NCBI GenBank assembly: GCA_947600065.1 | Contig: CANQFZ010000011.1 | Location: 1 to 43,856 of the forward strand | DNA from: an uncultured Clostridia bacterium | GTDB taxonomy: Bacteria; Bacillota; Clostridia; Oscillospirales; Ruminococcaceae | Direction of reading: 5' to 3' | Length of the DNA stretch: 43,856 nucleotides | In this document: positions 15,201 through 22,561 of the stretch, one piece after another | Position numbering within the stretch: the first letter of the stretch is position 1 | Layout of the letters: each line of letters starts with the position of its first letter | Program-made: the position numbers and the translations under genes | Notes under the pieces: model-generated | Told to the model about the DNA's origin: nothing | The model's database searches: none | Seen by the model: the letters and a program-made list of their open reading frames with translations, nothing else

Positions 15201-16391
15201 ATGTCAAGTTCAATAGAAGTTTGGTTATGGTTATTGCTCGTTATGCAGCCGAACAATCCGAAAACGAACAAAATACTTTCCATTTGCAGCGGCGACGCTG
15301 TAAAAGCATCAAGAGCCATACGCGACAAGAAATTTCCTTTTCTTTCGGAAAATGAGAACAATCGTGCTTTAGAAACGCGTAACGGCAACATTATGCATAT
15401 TTTGAAGATCTGCAATGAGAATAATATACAGATACTTACCCTTGACAGTGACGAATATCCTGCTCTATTGAAAGAAATTGAAAACCCACCGATAGTGTTG
15501 TTTGTAAAAGGCGACATCTCAGCGCTAAACAGCAAACTTATGATATCGGCGGTAGGAACAAAAAGACCTTCTGAGTATAGCCTTAATGTTACCGAAAATA
15601 TTGTAGGAACGCTTTCAAAAGTCGGCGCCGTTATGGTCAGCGGAAACGCCGAAGGGCTTGATACAGCGGTGCATAGAGCCTGCATAAAGGCAAAGGGAAG
15701 ATCTGTAGCCGTTCTTCCGTGCGGTATTTTAGCCAATTATCCAAGGGGAGATAAAGATCTTAAAAATGATATAATAAAAAGCGGCGGAGCTGTTGTAAGC
15801 GAGCTGCTGCCGTATACAAGCGCTAATTTATACTATTTTCGTCCTCGCGACAGAATTATTTCGGGATTATCTCTCGGAACATTGGTTTTACAGGCGGGGG
15901 AGAAAAGCGGTGCGCTGGTTACGGCGAACCTTGCATTTTCACAAAACCGCGAGGTATTTTATATTCCTCCTCATAATATTTTTTCAAAGGAATACGGCGG
16001 TACAAGAATACTTGCCTATCATAATGCCGTGCCCGTGTTTGACGCTTCGGATATTACAGAAAGCCTTCTGAAAAACACTATTGAAAAAGAAGCTGTTTTT
16101 AATAAGATAAAGAACATAAAGCACGAAAATAGTGAACCAATTAAATCAAAGCCCCAAGAACCACCAAAGCCGCAAAATATAATAAAAAAGGAAAAGCCCG
16201 ATATACCCGAGAATTTGTCAGACGATGAGAGAAAATTAGTTGAAATTATAGCAGAGAAAGAAACAGATATCGAAACGCTTATCAGTAAAAGCGGACTGAG
16301 CTATGAAAACGCTATAAGCGCGCTTACTATGCTGGAGCTTGCAGGAGTGTTAGAGCGGCAGATGGACGGGAATTACGCTTTTAGAGGTTAG
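15201..16391 (+). CDS. dprA: DNA-processing protein DprA (Smf family)
   Basis: A 396-residue protein that binds incoming single-stranded DNA and loads RecA during transformation; many non-competent Bacillota also keep it. The Rossmann-like core is clear: MISAVGTKRPSEYS, VSGNAEGLDTAVHRACI, VLPCGI, YFRPRDRIISGLSLGTLVLQ and SGALVTANLA. A C-terminal winged-helix DML1-like domain spans about residues 335-395, joined by a Pro/Lys-rich linker. ATG 15201 is chosen because AGGGAG at 15186-15191 precedes it; an in-frame ATG at 15162 lies inside a repeat module. The stop codon TAG is itself contributed by the inverted-repeat island that follows. No other competence genes are nearby. Confidence 0.92.
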   Translation: MSSSIEVWLWLLLVMQPNNPKTNKILSICSGDAVKASRAIRDKKFPFLSENENNRALETRNGNIMHILKICNENNIQILTLDSDEYPALLKEIENPPIVLFVKGDISALNSKLMISAVGTKRPSEYSLNVTENIVGTLSKVGAVMVSGNAEGLDTAVHRACIKAKGRSVAVLPCGILANYPRGDKDLKNDIIKSGGAVVSELLPYTSANLYYFRPRDRIISGLSLGTLVLQAGEKSGALVTANLAFSQNREVFYIPPHNIFSKEYGGTRILAYHNAVPVFDASDITESLLKNTIEKEAVFNKIKNIKHENSEPIKSKPQEPPKPQNIIKKEKPDIPENLSDDERKLVEIIAEKETDIETLISKSGLSYENAISALTMLELAGVLERQMDGNYAFRG

Positions 16392-16508
16392 AGATTAGAG
16401 TGTAAGCGCATTATCCGCCGTAAGGCGGATAATGCTGTAAGATTTTCAAGGAACTTTTGGAAGATAAAGTTATTTGGTTTTTAGAGAAAGAGGCTGGAGG
16501 CTAGAAGC

Positions 16509-16698
16509 TGTTTTGAGCGGCGAAGCACTTTTCAAATTATCAGCCACTACACGGGCGGCGCACGAAAGTTTTTTGAAAAGGAGCTTGAGGAAAAACTTTT
16601 TTTCAAAAAAGTTTTCCCTCAATAACGCTTCAAAGAAGCGCATCAGGTTAAATGCCTTCGGCATTAAACCTGGGGTGTGGGGAAAACAAGAGTTTCCC
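16509..16698 (+). repeat. Multi-hairpin intergenic element (copy C, 3' truncated)
   Basis: Runs in parallel with copy B from GTTTTGAGCGG through the TTGAGG-AAAAACTTTTTTT hairpin, the GCTTC hairpin and the AGGTTAAATGCC hairpin, then breaks off in the middle of the fourth hairpin (AACAAGAGTTTCCC) exactly where a heptad array begins. Confidence 0.85.
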
Positions 16699-16701
16699 TT
16701 C

Positions 16702-16736
16702 TAGAGGTTAGAGATTAGAGGTAAGAGGTAAGAAGT
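16702..16736 (+). repeat. Heptanucleotide array, T type, five units
   Basis: Units TAGAGGT, TAGAGAT, TAGAGGT, AAGAGGT and AAGAAGT. All five end in T. Confidence 0.9.
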
Positions 16737-17104
16737 CAAAGGTAGTTTTGGAGATAAAGTTTTTTGATGTTCAGAGAAAGAGACTAGAGGCTAGAGTTTA
16801 AGAGGAAAAGTTGTTTTCCACTCAAAACAAATTCTAGTCTCTAGCTTCTTCTTTATGACAATCAAAAAACTTTATCTTCCAAAAGCTCCTTGAAAATCTT
16901 ACAGCATTATCCGCCTTACGGCGGATAATGCGCTTACACTCTAATCTCTAACCTCTAAAAGGGCGAGTGAAGGTTATTGAGGAAAATTGCGTTTGAAAAG
17001 AACCACAAAACGGAATACATAATTATTCATGCTCTTTGTTTTAACATATTTTCCTTTTAACATTAAACCTGAAAATGTTCAAAAAAATTTTTTTAACTAT
17101 CAAT

Positions 17105-17600
17105 TGCCTGTGATTTCAACATTACTTTAAACAAGTTCAAATTTTTTAAAAGGCTTTTATTTAAAAGAAAATTTAACATTTTCAACTGAGTTTTCAACAA
17201 TTTTTGTTTTGAATTATCCAATTTATGTTTAATTTTTTTAAATTTAATAAAAAATATTGAAAATAAAATTTAGTTTTCAACAATTTTAATTAAACTAAAA
17301 AATAAATCCTATTTTAATGCCAAATTAAAAATTTACAATTTGTATAAATTTTGTCTGAAAAATTAAAAATGAATTTTATTCTATATACATATCAGAAAAA
17401 ATCTGTTGTTTTTAATGAACTTTTTCACATTTTCAACCGAGTTTTCAACCAAAAATAAAATTTTTCATTTTGTATATTTAAAAAATTCTTTTTCAACAAA
17501 ACTATGTTGATTGTTTTTGATTATAGTTAAATAAATTTAAATTAAGTTATTATAAAATATTATTACCTAATGAAAAATCGTTTTTTGTTGATTTTACACA
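17105..17600 (+). other. oriC, upstream part (DnaA-box-like 9-mers and AT-rich region)
   Basis: The region is extremely AT-rich and has no gene. Plus-strand 9-mers of the TTTTCAAC family occur at 17113-17121 (ATTTCAACA), 17179-17187 (TTTTCAACT), 17191-17199 (TTTTCAACA), 17274-17282 (TTTTCAACA), 17430-17438 and 17442-17450 (TTTTCAACC), and 17490-17498 (TTTTCAACA). Weaker minus-strand TGTTGATT words lie at 17505 and 17586. The stretch 17200-17420 is a likely DNA unwinding element. Together with the boxes after dnaA this fits a bipartite origin. The box sequence differs from the classical TTATCCACA. Confidence 0.75.
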
Positions 17601-17633
17601 TATTACCGATAATTTTATCATATGTTTTTTTCC

Positions 17634-17662
17634 TTGCAAAATAAAGCATTTTATGATATAAT
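17634..17662 (+). promoter_or_regulatory. Sigma-A promoter for dnaA
   Basis: TTGCAA at 17634-17639, 17-bp spacer, TATAAT at 17657-17662 with extended TG at 17654-17655. Transcription would begin near 17669, which argues against translation from the GTG at 17671. Confidence 0.8.
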
Positions 17663-17706
17663 GATTATAAGTGAAAATATGTATTATAAGAAATATGGTG
17701 AATAAA

Positions 17707-19065
17707 ATGAGTTTATCTTCTCTTTCGGATATTTATAGACGTGTCGTGGATAATTGCATGGAAGAATATAACGATCTGTCTGATTCGGCGAGGTCGCTGT
17801 GGCTCGATCCGCTCGTTCCCGTTAAAATGGACGGAGGTACTTTTGTGCTTGCTGCCGAAAATGAATTTCAAAGAGATACGCTTATTGAATTATGGCTGGT
17901 GAGAATAGAAGAACAGCTTAAAAACGTTCTGGGCGTGCCGATGAAAGTCGAAATAATCGTTGACAACAACCTTTCTTCCAAAAAACCCGTTATATCCGAA
18001 ATAATAAAGTCCGACAATATAAACGAAGCTGCCGAAGTTATAGACAAAAAAATTACCTATACATTCGATAATTTTATAGTCGGTCCTTCAAATAACCTTG
18101 CTTTTGCTGCGGCAAAATCTGTTTCAAAAAAGCAGCATGAAAGATATAATCCTTTATTTATTTACGGTGATTCGGGACTTGGAAAAACCCATTTGCTTTC
18201 GGCTATAAAGTTTGAAATGCAAAAAAATTATCCGGGAATAAATATTATTTATATTCCCGCCGAGACTTTTACAAATGAGTTTCTTCATTCTATTTCAAAT
18301 AATACCGTAGAACAGTTTGACGATAAATATCGCGGAGCGGACGCGCTGCTTATAGACGATATCCAGTTTATCGCGGGCAAAGAGCAGACGGAAGAAAAGT
18401 TCTTCCATATCTTTAACGAATTATATAATCAGAATAAGATAATTGTTCTTACTTCAGACCGCCCCGCAAAAGAAATAAAATCTATTTCGGACAGACTGAA
18501 AACAAGGTTCAGTTCGGGTCTTATCGCGGACATAAAGCCTCCCGAATATGAAACAAGGCTCGCTATAATACAAAGAAAAGCCGAACTTTTGAATTTTATG
18601 ATAACAGACGATGTTATAGACTATATAGCTACAAAGCTTAAAAGCAACATTCGCCAGATAGAGGGCGTTGTTACAAAGCTTAATGCGCTTTATGTCGTTT
18701 CTCAGGTAAAGCCGTCTATAACAGTTGCACAGAACGTTATAAAGGATATAGTTACCGACCATCAGCCTATACCTATAACGGTAGATAAGATAATAAACGA
18801 GGTCAGCAAGATCTACAGCATTGAGCCCGAGGAAATGCGTTCTCAAAGAAGAACAGCTAATATTTCTCAGGCAAGAAAGGTTGCTATTTACGTTATACAA
18901 GAAGTAACGGGGCTTCCCTATGAAAGCATAGGACAGGAATTTAACGGGAGAGATCATTCGACGGTCGTATATGCGATAAAGTCCGTTAAAGAAGAAATGG
19001 AACACGACAGCGGATTCCGTTCGATAGTTGAAGACATAATAAAGAACATAAAAACAAACCAGTAA
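17707..19065 (+). CDS. dnaA: Chromosomal replication initiator DnaA
   Basis: A 452-residue AAA+ initiator that binds DnaA boxes and opens oriC. Domain I starts with SLSSLSDIYRRVVDNC. Domain III has Walker A GDSGLGKTH (about 154-162) and Walker B LLIDDIQF (about 214-221). Domain IV ends with the helix-turn-helix signature GRDHSTVVYA (about 414-423). ATG 17707 is preferred because GGTGA precedes it and the alignment-like start matches the family; in-frame ATG 17695 and GTG 17671 are alternatives. The DnaA-box-like 9-mers upstream and downstream suggest autoregulation. The domain IV signature is close to the usual GRDHTTV. Confidence 0.97.
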   Translation: MSLSSLSDIYRRVVDNCMEEYNDLSDSARSLWLDPLVPVKMDGGTFVLAAENEFQRDTLIELWLVRIEEQLKNVLGVPMKVEIIVDNNLSSKKPVISEIIKSDNINEAAEVIDKKITYTFDNFIVGPSNNLAFAAAKSVSKKQHERYNPLFIYGDSGLGKTHLLSAIKFEMQKNYPGINIIYIPAETFTNEFLHSISNNTVEQFDDKYRGADALLIDDIQFIAGKEQTEEKFFHIFNELYNQNKIIVLTSDRPAKEIKSISDRLKTRFSSGLIADIKPPEYETRLAIIQRKAELLNFMITDDVIDYIATKLKSNIRQIEGVVTKLNALYVVSQVKPSITVAQNVIKDIVTDHQPIPITVDKIINEVSKIYSIEPEEMRSQRRTANISQARKVAIYVIQEVTGLPYESIGQEFNGRDHSTVVYAIKSVKEEMEHDSGFRSIVEDIIKNIKTNQ

Positions 19066-19112
19066 TTAAAATTCATACAGATCTTCAATTCTTAACTCTT
19101 ACCTCTAAAATG

Positions 19113-19204
19113 TTTTCAACTTATTTTAACTTTAGTTTAACATAAAAAATTAAAAACTTACTTTTGAAAATGCTTTTGCAAAAGGACAAAACGCGTTTTC
19201 AACA
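19113..19204 (+). other. oriC, downstream part between dnaA and dnaN
   Basis: Two DnaA-box-like 9-mers, TTTTCAACT (19113-19121) and TTTTCAACA (19196-19204), in the 214-bp AT-rich gap. A short inverted heptad remnant lies at 19090-19108. In Bacillus the equivalent gap also carries boxes. Confidence 0.6.
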
Positions 19205-19279
19205 GTTCAAACACCCCTTATTATTATTATTAAAAAAATAATAATAAATAAATGAAAAAAAAAACCGAGGAGAAAAACG

Positions 19280-20380
19280 ATGAAATTTTCGTGTTCAAAC
19301 GATGTTATCCTTGAAGCATTTCAGACAACAGCAAAAGCCGCAAGCTCGAAATCAACTATTCCTGCTCTCGAGGGTTTGCTTCTTGAACTTTCGGGCAATA
19401 CTCTTATTATAACAGGTTATAATCTTGAAATAGGAATAAGAACGGAAGTCGAAGTTTCGGGTTCTGAAAACGGAAGCGCTGTTATAAATGCCCGCACTCT
19501 TTGCGATATTACAAGAAAAATGCCCGAAGGCATGATAACGTTTGATATAACAGAGGGCAAGGAAGTAAAGATCTCCTGCGCGGCTGTTGAATTTGCAATA
19601 AGCTGCGCGCGCTCGGACGAATATCCGACTATTCCCGAAATAAGCTCGGGAAAAGGATTTACTGTTTCTCAGCCTGTTCTTAAAAGCATGATAAATCAGA
19701 CAAAATATGCCTGTGCAACGGTCGATACAAAACCCGCATTTATGGGCTGTAAGTTTGAGATAAAGGATAATGTTCTTAATGTTGCGGCAACAGATACGGT
19801 GAGAGTGGCTTTAAGACAAGAAGAACTTCAATATGAAGATATGGAATTTATCGTTCCGAGCAAGACCCTCGAAGAACTTACACATATACTCTCAGACAAT
19901 AAAGACGATAAAGTTACTGTAAGTATAGAAAAAAATCAAGTATCGTTTGAAGTCGGAAAGTATATAATGATATCCAGACTTATAAACGGAGATTTTCTTG
20001 ATTACAGAAAATTTATGAACTGCGACGAAAGCGTTTTTGCGGAAGTAAAATGCTCTCAGATAGTAGAAATGCTAGACAGAGCGCTTCTTGTAATAAATGA
20101 AAAGAACAGAATGCCGCTGAGATGTGAATTCGGAGAAGACAGCTTAGCTGTTTCCTGCTCGTCTGCTTTGGGAAAGATAAATGACAAGATAAATATAAAA
20201 TATAACGGCGAGCCAATAACAATAGGATTTAATGTAAAATTCTTGCTTGACGCATTCCGCGCCTGCGATACGGAAGAAGCAAAGATAATCTTTACGGGAT
20301 CTTCTACTTCTCATATACTGATAGTACCTAAGGAAAAGAGAACATTTACGTTCTTGCTTGTACCGATGAGGTTAAGATAA
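19280..20380 (+). CDS. dnaN: DNA polymerase III beta sliding clamp
   Basis: A 366-residue protein with the three repeated clamp domains that form a ring around DNA and tether the replicative polymerase. Typical features are the N-terminal MKFSCSNDVILEAFQTTAKA, the middle TKPAFMGCKFEI (each domain having an equivalent FMGxx strand) and the C-terminal TFLLVPMRLR, which matches the family's conserved end (normally -LMPMRL) closely. Length is the usual 365-380. GAGGAGAAA precedes the ATG. Next gene rlbA follows after 36 bp, and recF overlaps rlbA, so these form an operon that may continue from dnaA. Confidence 0.97.
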   Translation: MKFSCSNDVILEAFQTTAKAASSKSTIPALEGLLLELSGNTLIITGYNLEIGIRTEVEVSGSENGSAVINARTLCDITRKMPEGMITFDITEGKEVKISCAAVEFAISCARSDEYPTIPEISSGKGFTVSQPVLKSMINQTKYACATVDTKPAFMGCKFEIKDNVLNVAATDTVRVALRQEELQYEDMEFIVPSKTLEELTHILSDNKDDKVTVSIEKNQVSFEVGKYIMISRLINGDFLDYRKFMNCDESVFAEVKCSQIVEMLDRALLVINEKNRMPLRCEFGEDSLAVSCSSALGKINDKINIKYNGEPITIGFNVKFLLDAFRACDTEEAKIIFTGSSTSHILIVPKEKRTFTFLLVPMRLR

Positions 20381-20416
20381 ATTATAATAATAAAATTATA
20401 GAAAAGGATGGACAAA

Positions 20417-20656
20417 ATGGAAGAATTAAAAATTACGACGCCTTTTATAAAGCTTGATCAGCTCGTAAAATATGCGGGATTTACCGAAACAGGCGCAAAA
20501 GCCAAGATCCTTATAGATCTCGGCGAGTTTAACGTAAACGGTATTTGCTGTACAAAACGCGGAAAGAAGATAAAGCCCGGGGATATAATCGAGTATAAGA
20601 ACAAAAAGTATAAGGTAGTTTATGACGGACCGTCAGATGAGGAATCAGCTGAATAA
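20417..20656 (+). CDS. rlbA: S4-domain RNA-binding protein RlbA (YaaA)
   Basis: A 79-residue S4-like protein conserved between dnaN and recF in Bacillota and linked to ribosome assembly. The S4 signature is seen in ITTPFIKLDQLVKYAGFTET, GAKAKILIDLGEFNVNG and the KRGKKIKPGD strand turn. ATG 20417 is chosen because AAAGGA at 20403-20408 is properly spaced for it; an in-frame ATG at 20408 overlaps the SD. The stop TAA overlaps the recF start by one base, implying translational coupling. Confidence 0.9.
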   Translation: MEELKITTPFIKLDQLVKYAGFTETGAKAKILIDLGEFNVNGICCTKRGKKIKPGDIIEYKNKKYKVVYDGPSDEESAE

Positions 20657-21786
20657 TGTATCTTACAAAGATCTGTCTTAAAAATTTTCGCAACATAGGC
20701 GAAGCGGAGCTGTCTTTTGACAAAAAACTTAATATTTTTGTCGGAAACAATGCTCAAGGAAAAACAAATCTCTGCGAGGCTATCTCCGTATGTCTGGGAG
20801 GGAGTTTTCGCAAATCGCGTTTTTCCCAGTTTATTCCTACAAATGATTCAAAAGCCGAGGTCAATATTCGGCTTTTTTTTCGTGATGATAATACAGAACG
20901 TGAAAATATAATAAATTATACTATTTGTAAAAATAATGTCAGAATAACTTTTAACGATATAAAGATGAAAGATGCTGCACAATTATACGGAGTGTTAAAA
21001 TATGTCGTTTTTATACCGGAACACTTAAATTTAATAAAAGGTTCTCCCGATTTGAGAAGGGATTATCTCGACGATGTGGCGCTTATGCAGACAAAGACCC
21101 ACTTTGAAAAGCTGTCGAGATATAACAAAGCCCTTAAACAGAGAAACAATATCCTTTCGGATATCTCAATTGACAAAAAATTCCTTTCAGATCATCTTCA
21201 ACCATGGAACGAGATACTTGCGGCGGAGGGTATAAACGTAACATATGGGAGACTGAAGTATTTTAATTTTCTGAAAATGTGTGCTTTGGATATTTATTCG
21301 GATCTTACGGACAATTCTGAGAAGCTCACTATGGAATATTTAAGCTCGGTTTTTAAAACAGACAGTATAAATTTTAAAGAAAAAGACAAACTGTATAGTA
21401 AATATATGGAAACATTGTCAAAAAATGTAGAGGTTGAAAGTAAACTTGGTTATACTTTGTCGGGGGTTCACCGAGACGACGTAAACTTTTTTATAAACGG
21501 AATGCCTGTGAGAGATTTTGCCTCTCAGGGACAGCTCAGAAGCGTCGCTCTTGCGTTAAAGCTGTCAGAAGCGGAAATTATACGCCGAAAGAATAAAACC
21601 GATCCTGTGGTCATTTTAGACGATGTTTTGAGCGAGCTGGACAATACAAGGCGCGACTTTATAATTAAACATATTGAAAATAATCAGATATTTATTACTT
21701 GTTGTAATATAGATGACCTTTCAAAATTGAATTATGGCAAAATATGGAAGGTGGCAAACGGAAAGTTTTATGAAAAGAAAGTGTGA
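20656..21786 (+). CDS. recF: Recombination mediator RecF
   Basis: A 376-residue SMC-like ATPase that helps load RecA at gaps during recombinational repair. Walker A is GNNAQGKTN (about residues 30-38), the signature motif is ASQGQLRSVALALKL (about 287-301), and Walker B is VILDDVLSELD (about 316-326). The start overlaps the stop of rlbA. A run of eight T at 20873-20880 encodes part of RLFFRDD in frame. remB starts nine bases after the stop. Confidence 0.96.
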   Translation: MYLTKICLKNFRNIGEAELSFDKKLNIFVGNNAQGKTNLCEAISVCLGGSFRKSRFSQFIPTNDSKAEVNIRLFFRDDNTERENIINYTICKNNVRITFNDIKMKDAAQLYGVLKYVVFIPEHLNLIKGSPDLRRDYLDDVALMQTKTHFEKLSRYNKALKQRNNILSDISIDKKFLSDHLQPWNEILAAEGINVTYGRLKYFNFLKMCALDIYSDLTDNSEKLTMEYLSSVFKTDSINFKEKDKLYSKYMETLSKNVEVESKLGYTLSGVHRDDVNFFINGMPVRDFASQGQLRSVALALKLSEAEIIRRKNKTDPVVILDDVLSELDNTRRDFIIKHIENNQIFITCCNIDDLSKLNYGKIWKVANGKFYEKKV

Positions 21787-21795
21787 ATAAGAAAA

Positions 21796-22035
21796 ATGTT
21801 TCTTTATCTTGGCGGAGATGTCACCGTTAAATCAAAAGACGTCATAGGGATTTTTGATATAGAAGCCTGCTCCGTCAGCAGGACGACCGTTGACTATCTG
21901 AATAACTGCCAAAAAAATAAACAGATAGTATATATCTCGGAAGATATGCCAAAGAGTTTTATAATTACCGATGATAAAACCTATATTTCTAATGTTTCAA
22001 ATCTGACGATAAATAGAAGAATATTGAAAAAATAA
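21796..22035 (+). CDS. remB: RemB-like extracellular-matrix regulator (DUF370)
   Basis: A 79-residue protein of the DUF370 family, as found after recF in Bacillota (Bacillus yaaB/remB, a biofilm-matrix regulator). MFLYLGGDVTVKSKDVIGIF and the SRTTVDYL segment are family-typical. The SD is weak, so it may depend on coupling from recF, whose stop is nine bases upstream. The last 15 codons have a diverged second copy at 22263-22305, after an insertion of repeat modules. Confidence 0.88.
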   Translation: MFLYLGGDVTVKSKDVIGIFDIEACSVSRTTVDYLNNCQKNKQIVYISEDMPKSFIITDDKTYISNVSNLTINRRILKK

Positions 22036-22262
22036 ACAAGTTGTTTGATTTTTGGAGAAAGGTGACGAAAGCAGGAATACTTACTAAAATCGAATAACCT
22101 TTCCTTTAAAACTCTAACATCTTACCTCTTACTTCTATCTTCTAAAAAGGCAGGGCGCGGGGCGCCGGCGCCCCGCATTCTCCCCCTTCCCCTTCGGGAA
22201 AGGGGGCGGGGAATATGGCGAGAAAACGTAATTTAGACAAACTACATTTGAAAATAATCTCT
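22036..22262. repeat. Repeat insertion between the two remB 3' ends
   Basis: No gene. It holds an inverted heptad array (22110-22144), a perfect 20-bp GC palindrome at 22157-22176 (GCGGGGCGCC with its mirror), a C-rich/G-rich hairpin CCCCCTTCCC near 22182-22206, then ACATTTGAAAATAATCTC resembling the end of other modules. The same order (heptads, GC palindrome, CCCCCTTCCCC hairpin, GTTTGAAAAGA) recurs at 36496-36660. Confidence 0.85.
22110..22144 (-). repeat. Heptanucleotide array, minus orientation, five units
   Basis: Read on the minus strand: TAGAAGA, TAGAAGT, AAGAGGT, AAGATGT and TAGAGTT. Confidence 0.85.
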
Positions 22263-22305
22263 TTTCAAATCTGACGATCAACCGAAGAACATTGAAAAAA
22301 TAGAC
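22263..22305 (+). pseudogene. Remnant duplicate of the remB 3' end
   Basis: These 43 bases match 21995-22037 at about 37-38 positions. Differences are mainly third-base changes (ATC AAC CGA against ATA AAT AGA), and the frame ends in a stop (TAG against TAA), coding for SNLTINRRTLKK against SNLTINRRILKK. This looks like the tail of a homologous allele left behind when the preceding repeat block came in, rather than a chance match. Confidence 0.8.
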
Positions 22306-22376
22306 ACTATGTATAACAATTTATTTAGCTATACTTTTAGTATGTAAATTTAATTTTTATACAAATTGAAATATGT

Positions 22377-22438
22377 AAAAAAATTCCATATAATTTTTTA
22401 AAAGAGTAATTTCGATTAAAATTATATGGAATTTTTTT
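22377..22438. terminator. Long bidirectional terminator hairpin before gyrB
   Basis: A perfect 21-bp stem (22377-22397/22418-22438) around the core TTCCATATAA, 20-nt loop, with A tract on one side and T tract on the other. It separates the recF-remB unit from gyrB. Confidence 0.85.
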
Positions 22439-22470
22439 TATAAAAAACTGTTTAAAAAATGCTAAAAGTC

Positions 22471-22499
22471 TTGAAATTTACACGGTTTTGTGGTATACT
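22471..22499 (+). promoter_or_regulatory. Sigma-A promoter for gyrB
   Basis: TTGAAA at 22471-22476, 17-bp spacer, TATACT at 22494-22499; gyrB starts at 22562 after GGGGAGG. Confidence 0.8.
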
Positions 22500-22561
22500 A
22501 TATATAATATATAAGATTGCGGGCAGTTTTGGTTTTTTATAAGGGGAGGATAAGTAGCTAA

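Larger units (their letters stand above)
16381..16958. repeat. Repeat island bounded by a 96-bp inverted repeat
   Basis: Arms at about 16381-16476 and 16863-16958 are near-identical in inverted orientation (a few mismatches). Each carries heptads, a 12-bp hairpin GCATTATCCGCC/GGCGGATAATGC (16408-16435 and 16904-16931) and a TCAAGGAGCTTTTGGAAG-type word. Between them lie a C-type heptad run (16488-16508), a truncated multi-hairpin element (16509-16698) and a T-type array (16702-16736). The island starts inside the last codons of dprA and ends at the left edge of oriC. Confidence 0.9.

Noticed and set aside
16474-16704. ORFs on both strands inside the multi-hairpin element
   Set aside because: The frames consist of hairpin arms (Lys/Phe-rich runs from A and T tracts); other copies of the element do not keep the frame.
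20873-20880. Run of eight T in recF as a phase-variable or slippage site
   Set aside because: The frame through it is correct and gives a normal RecF; one homopolymer is not evidence of programmed slippage.
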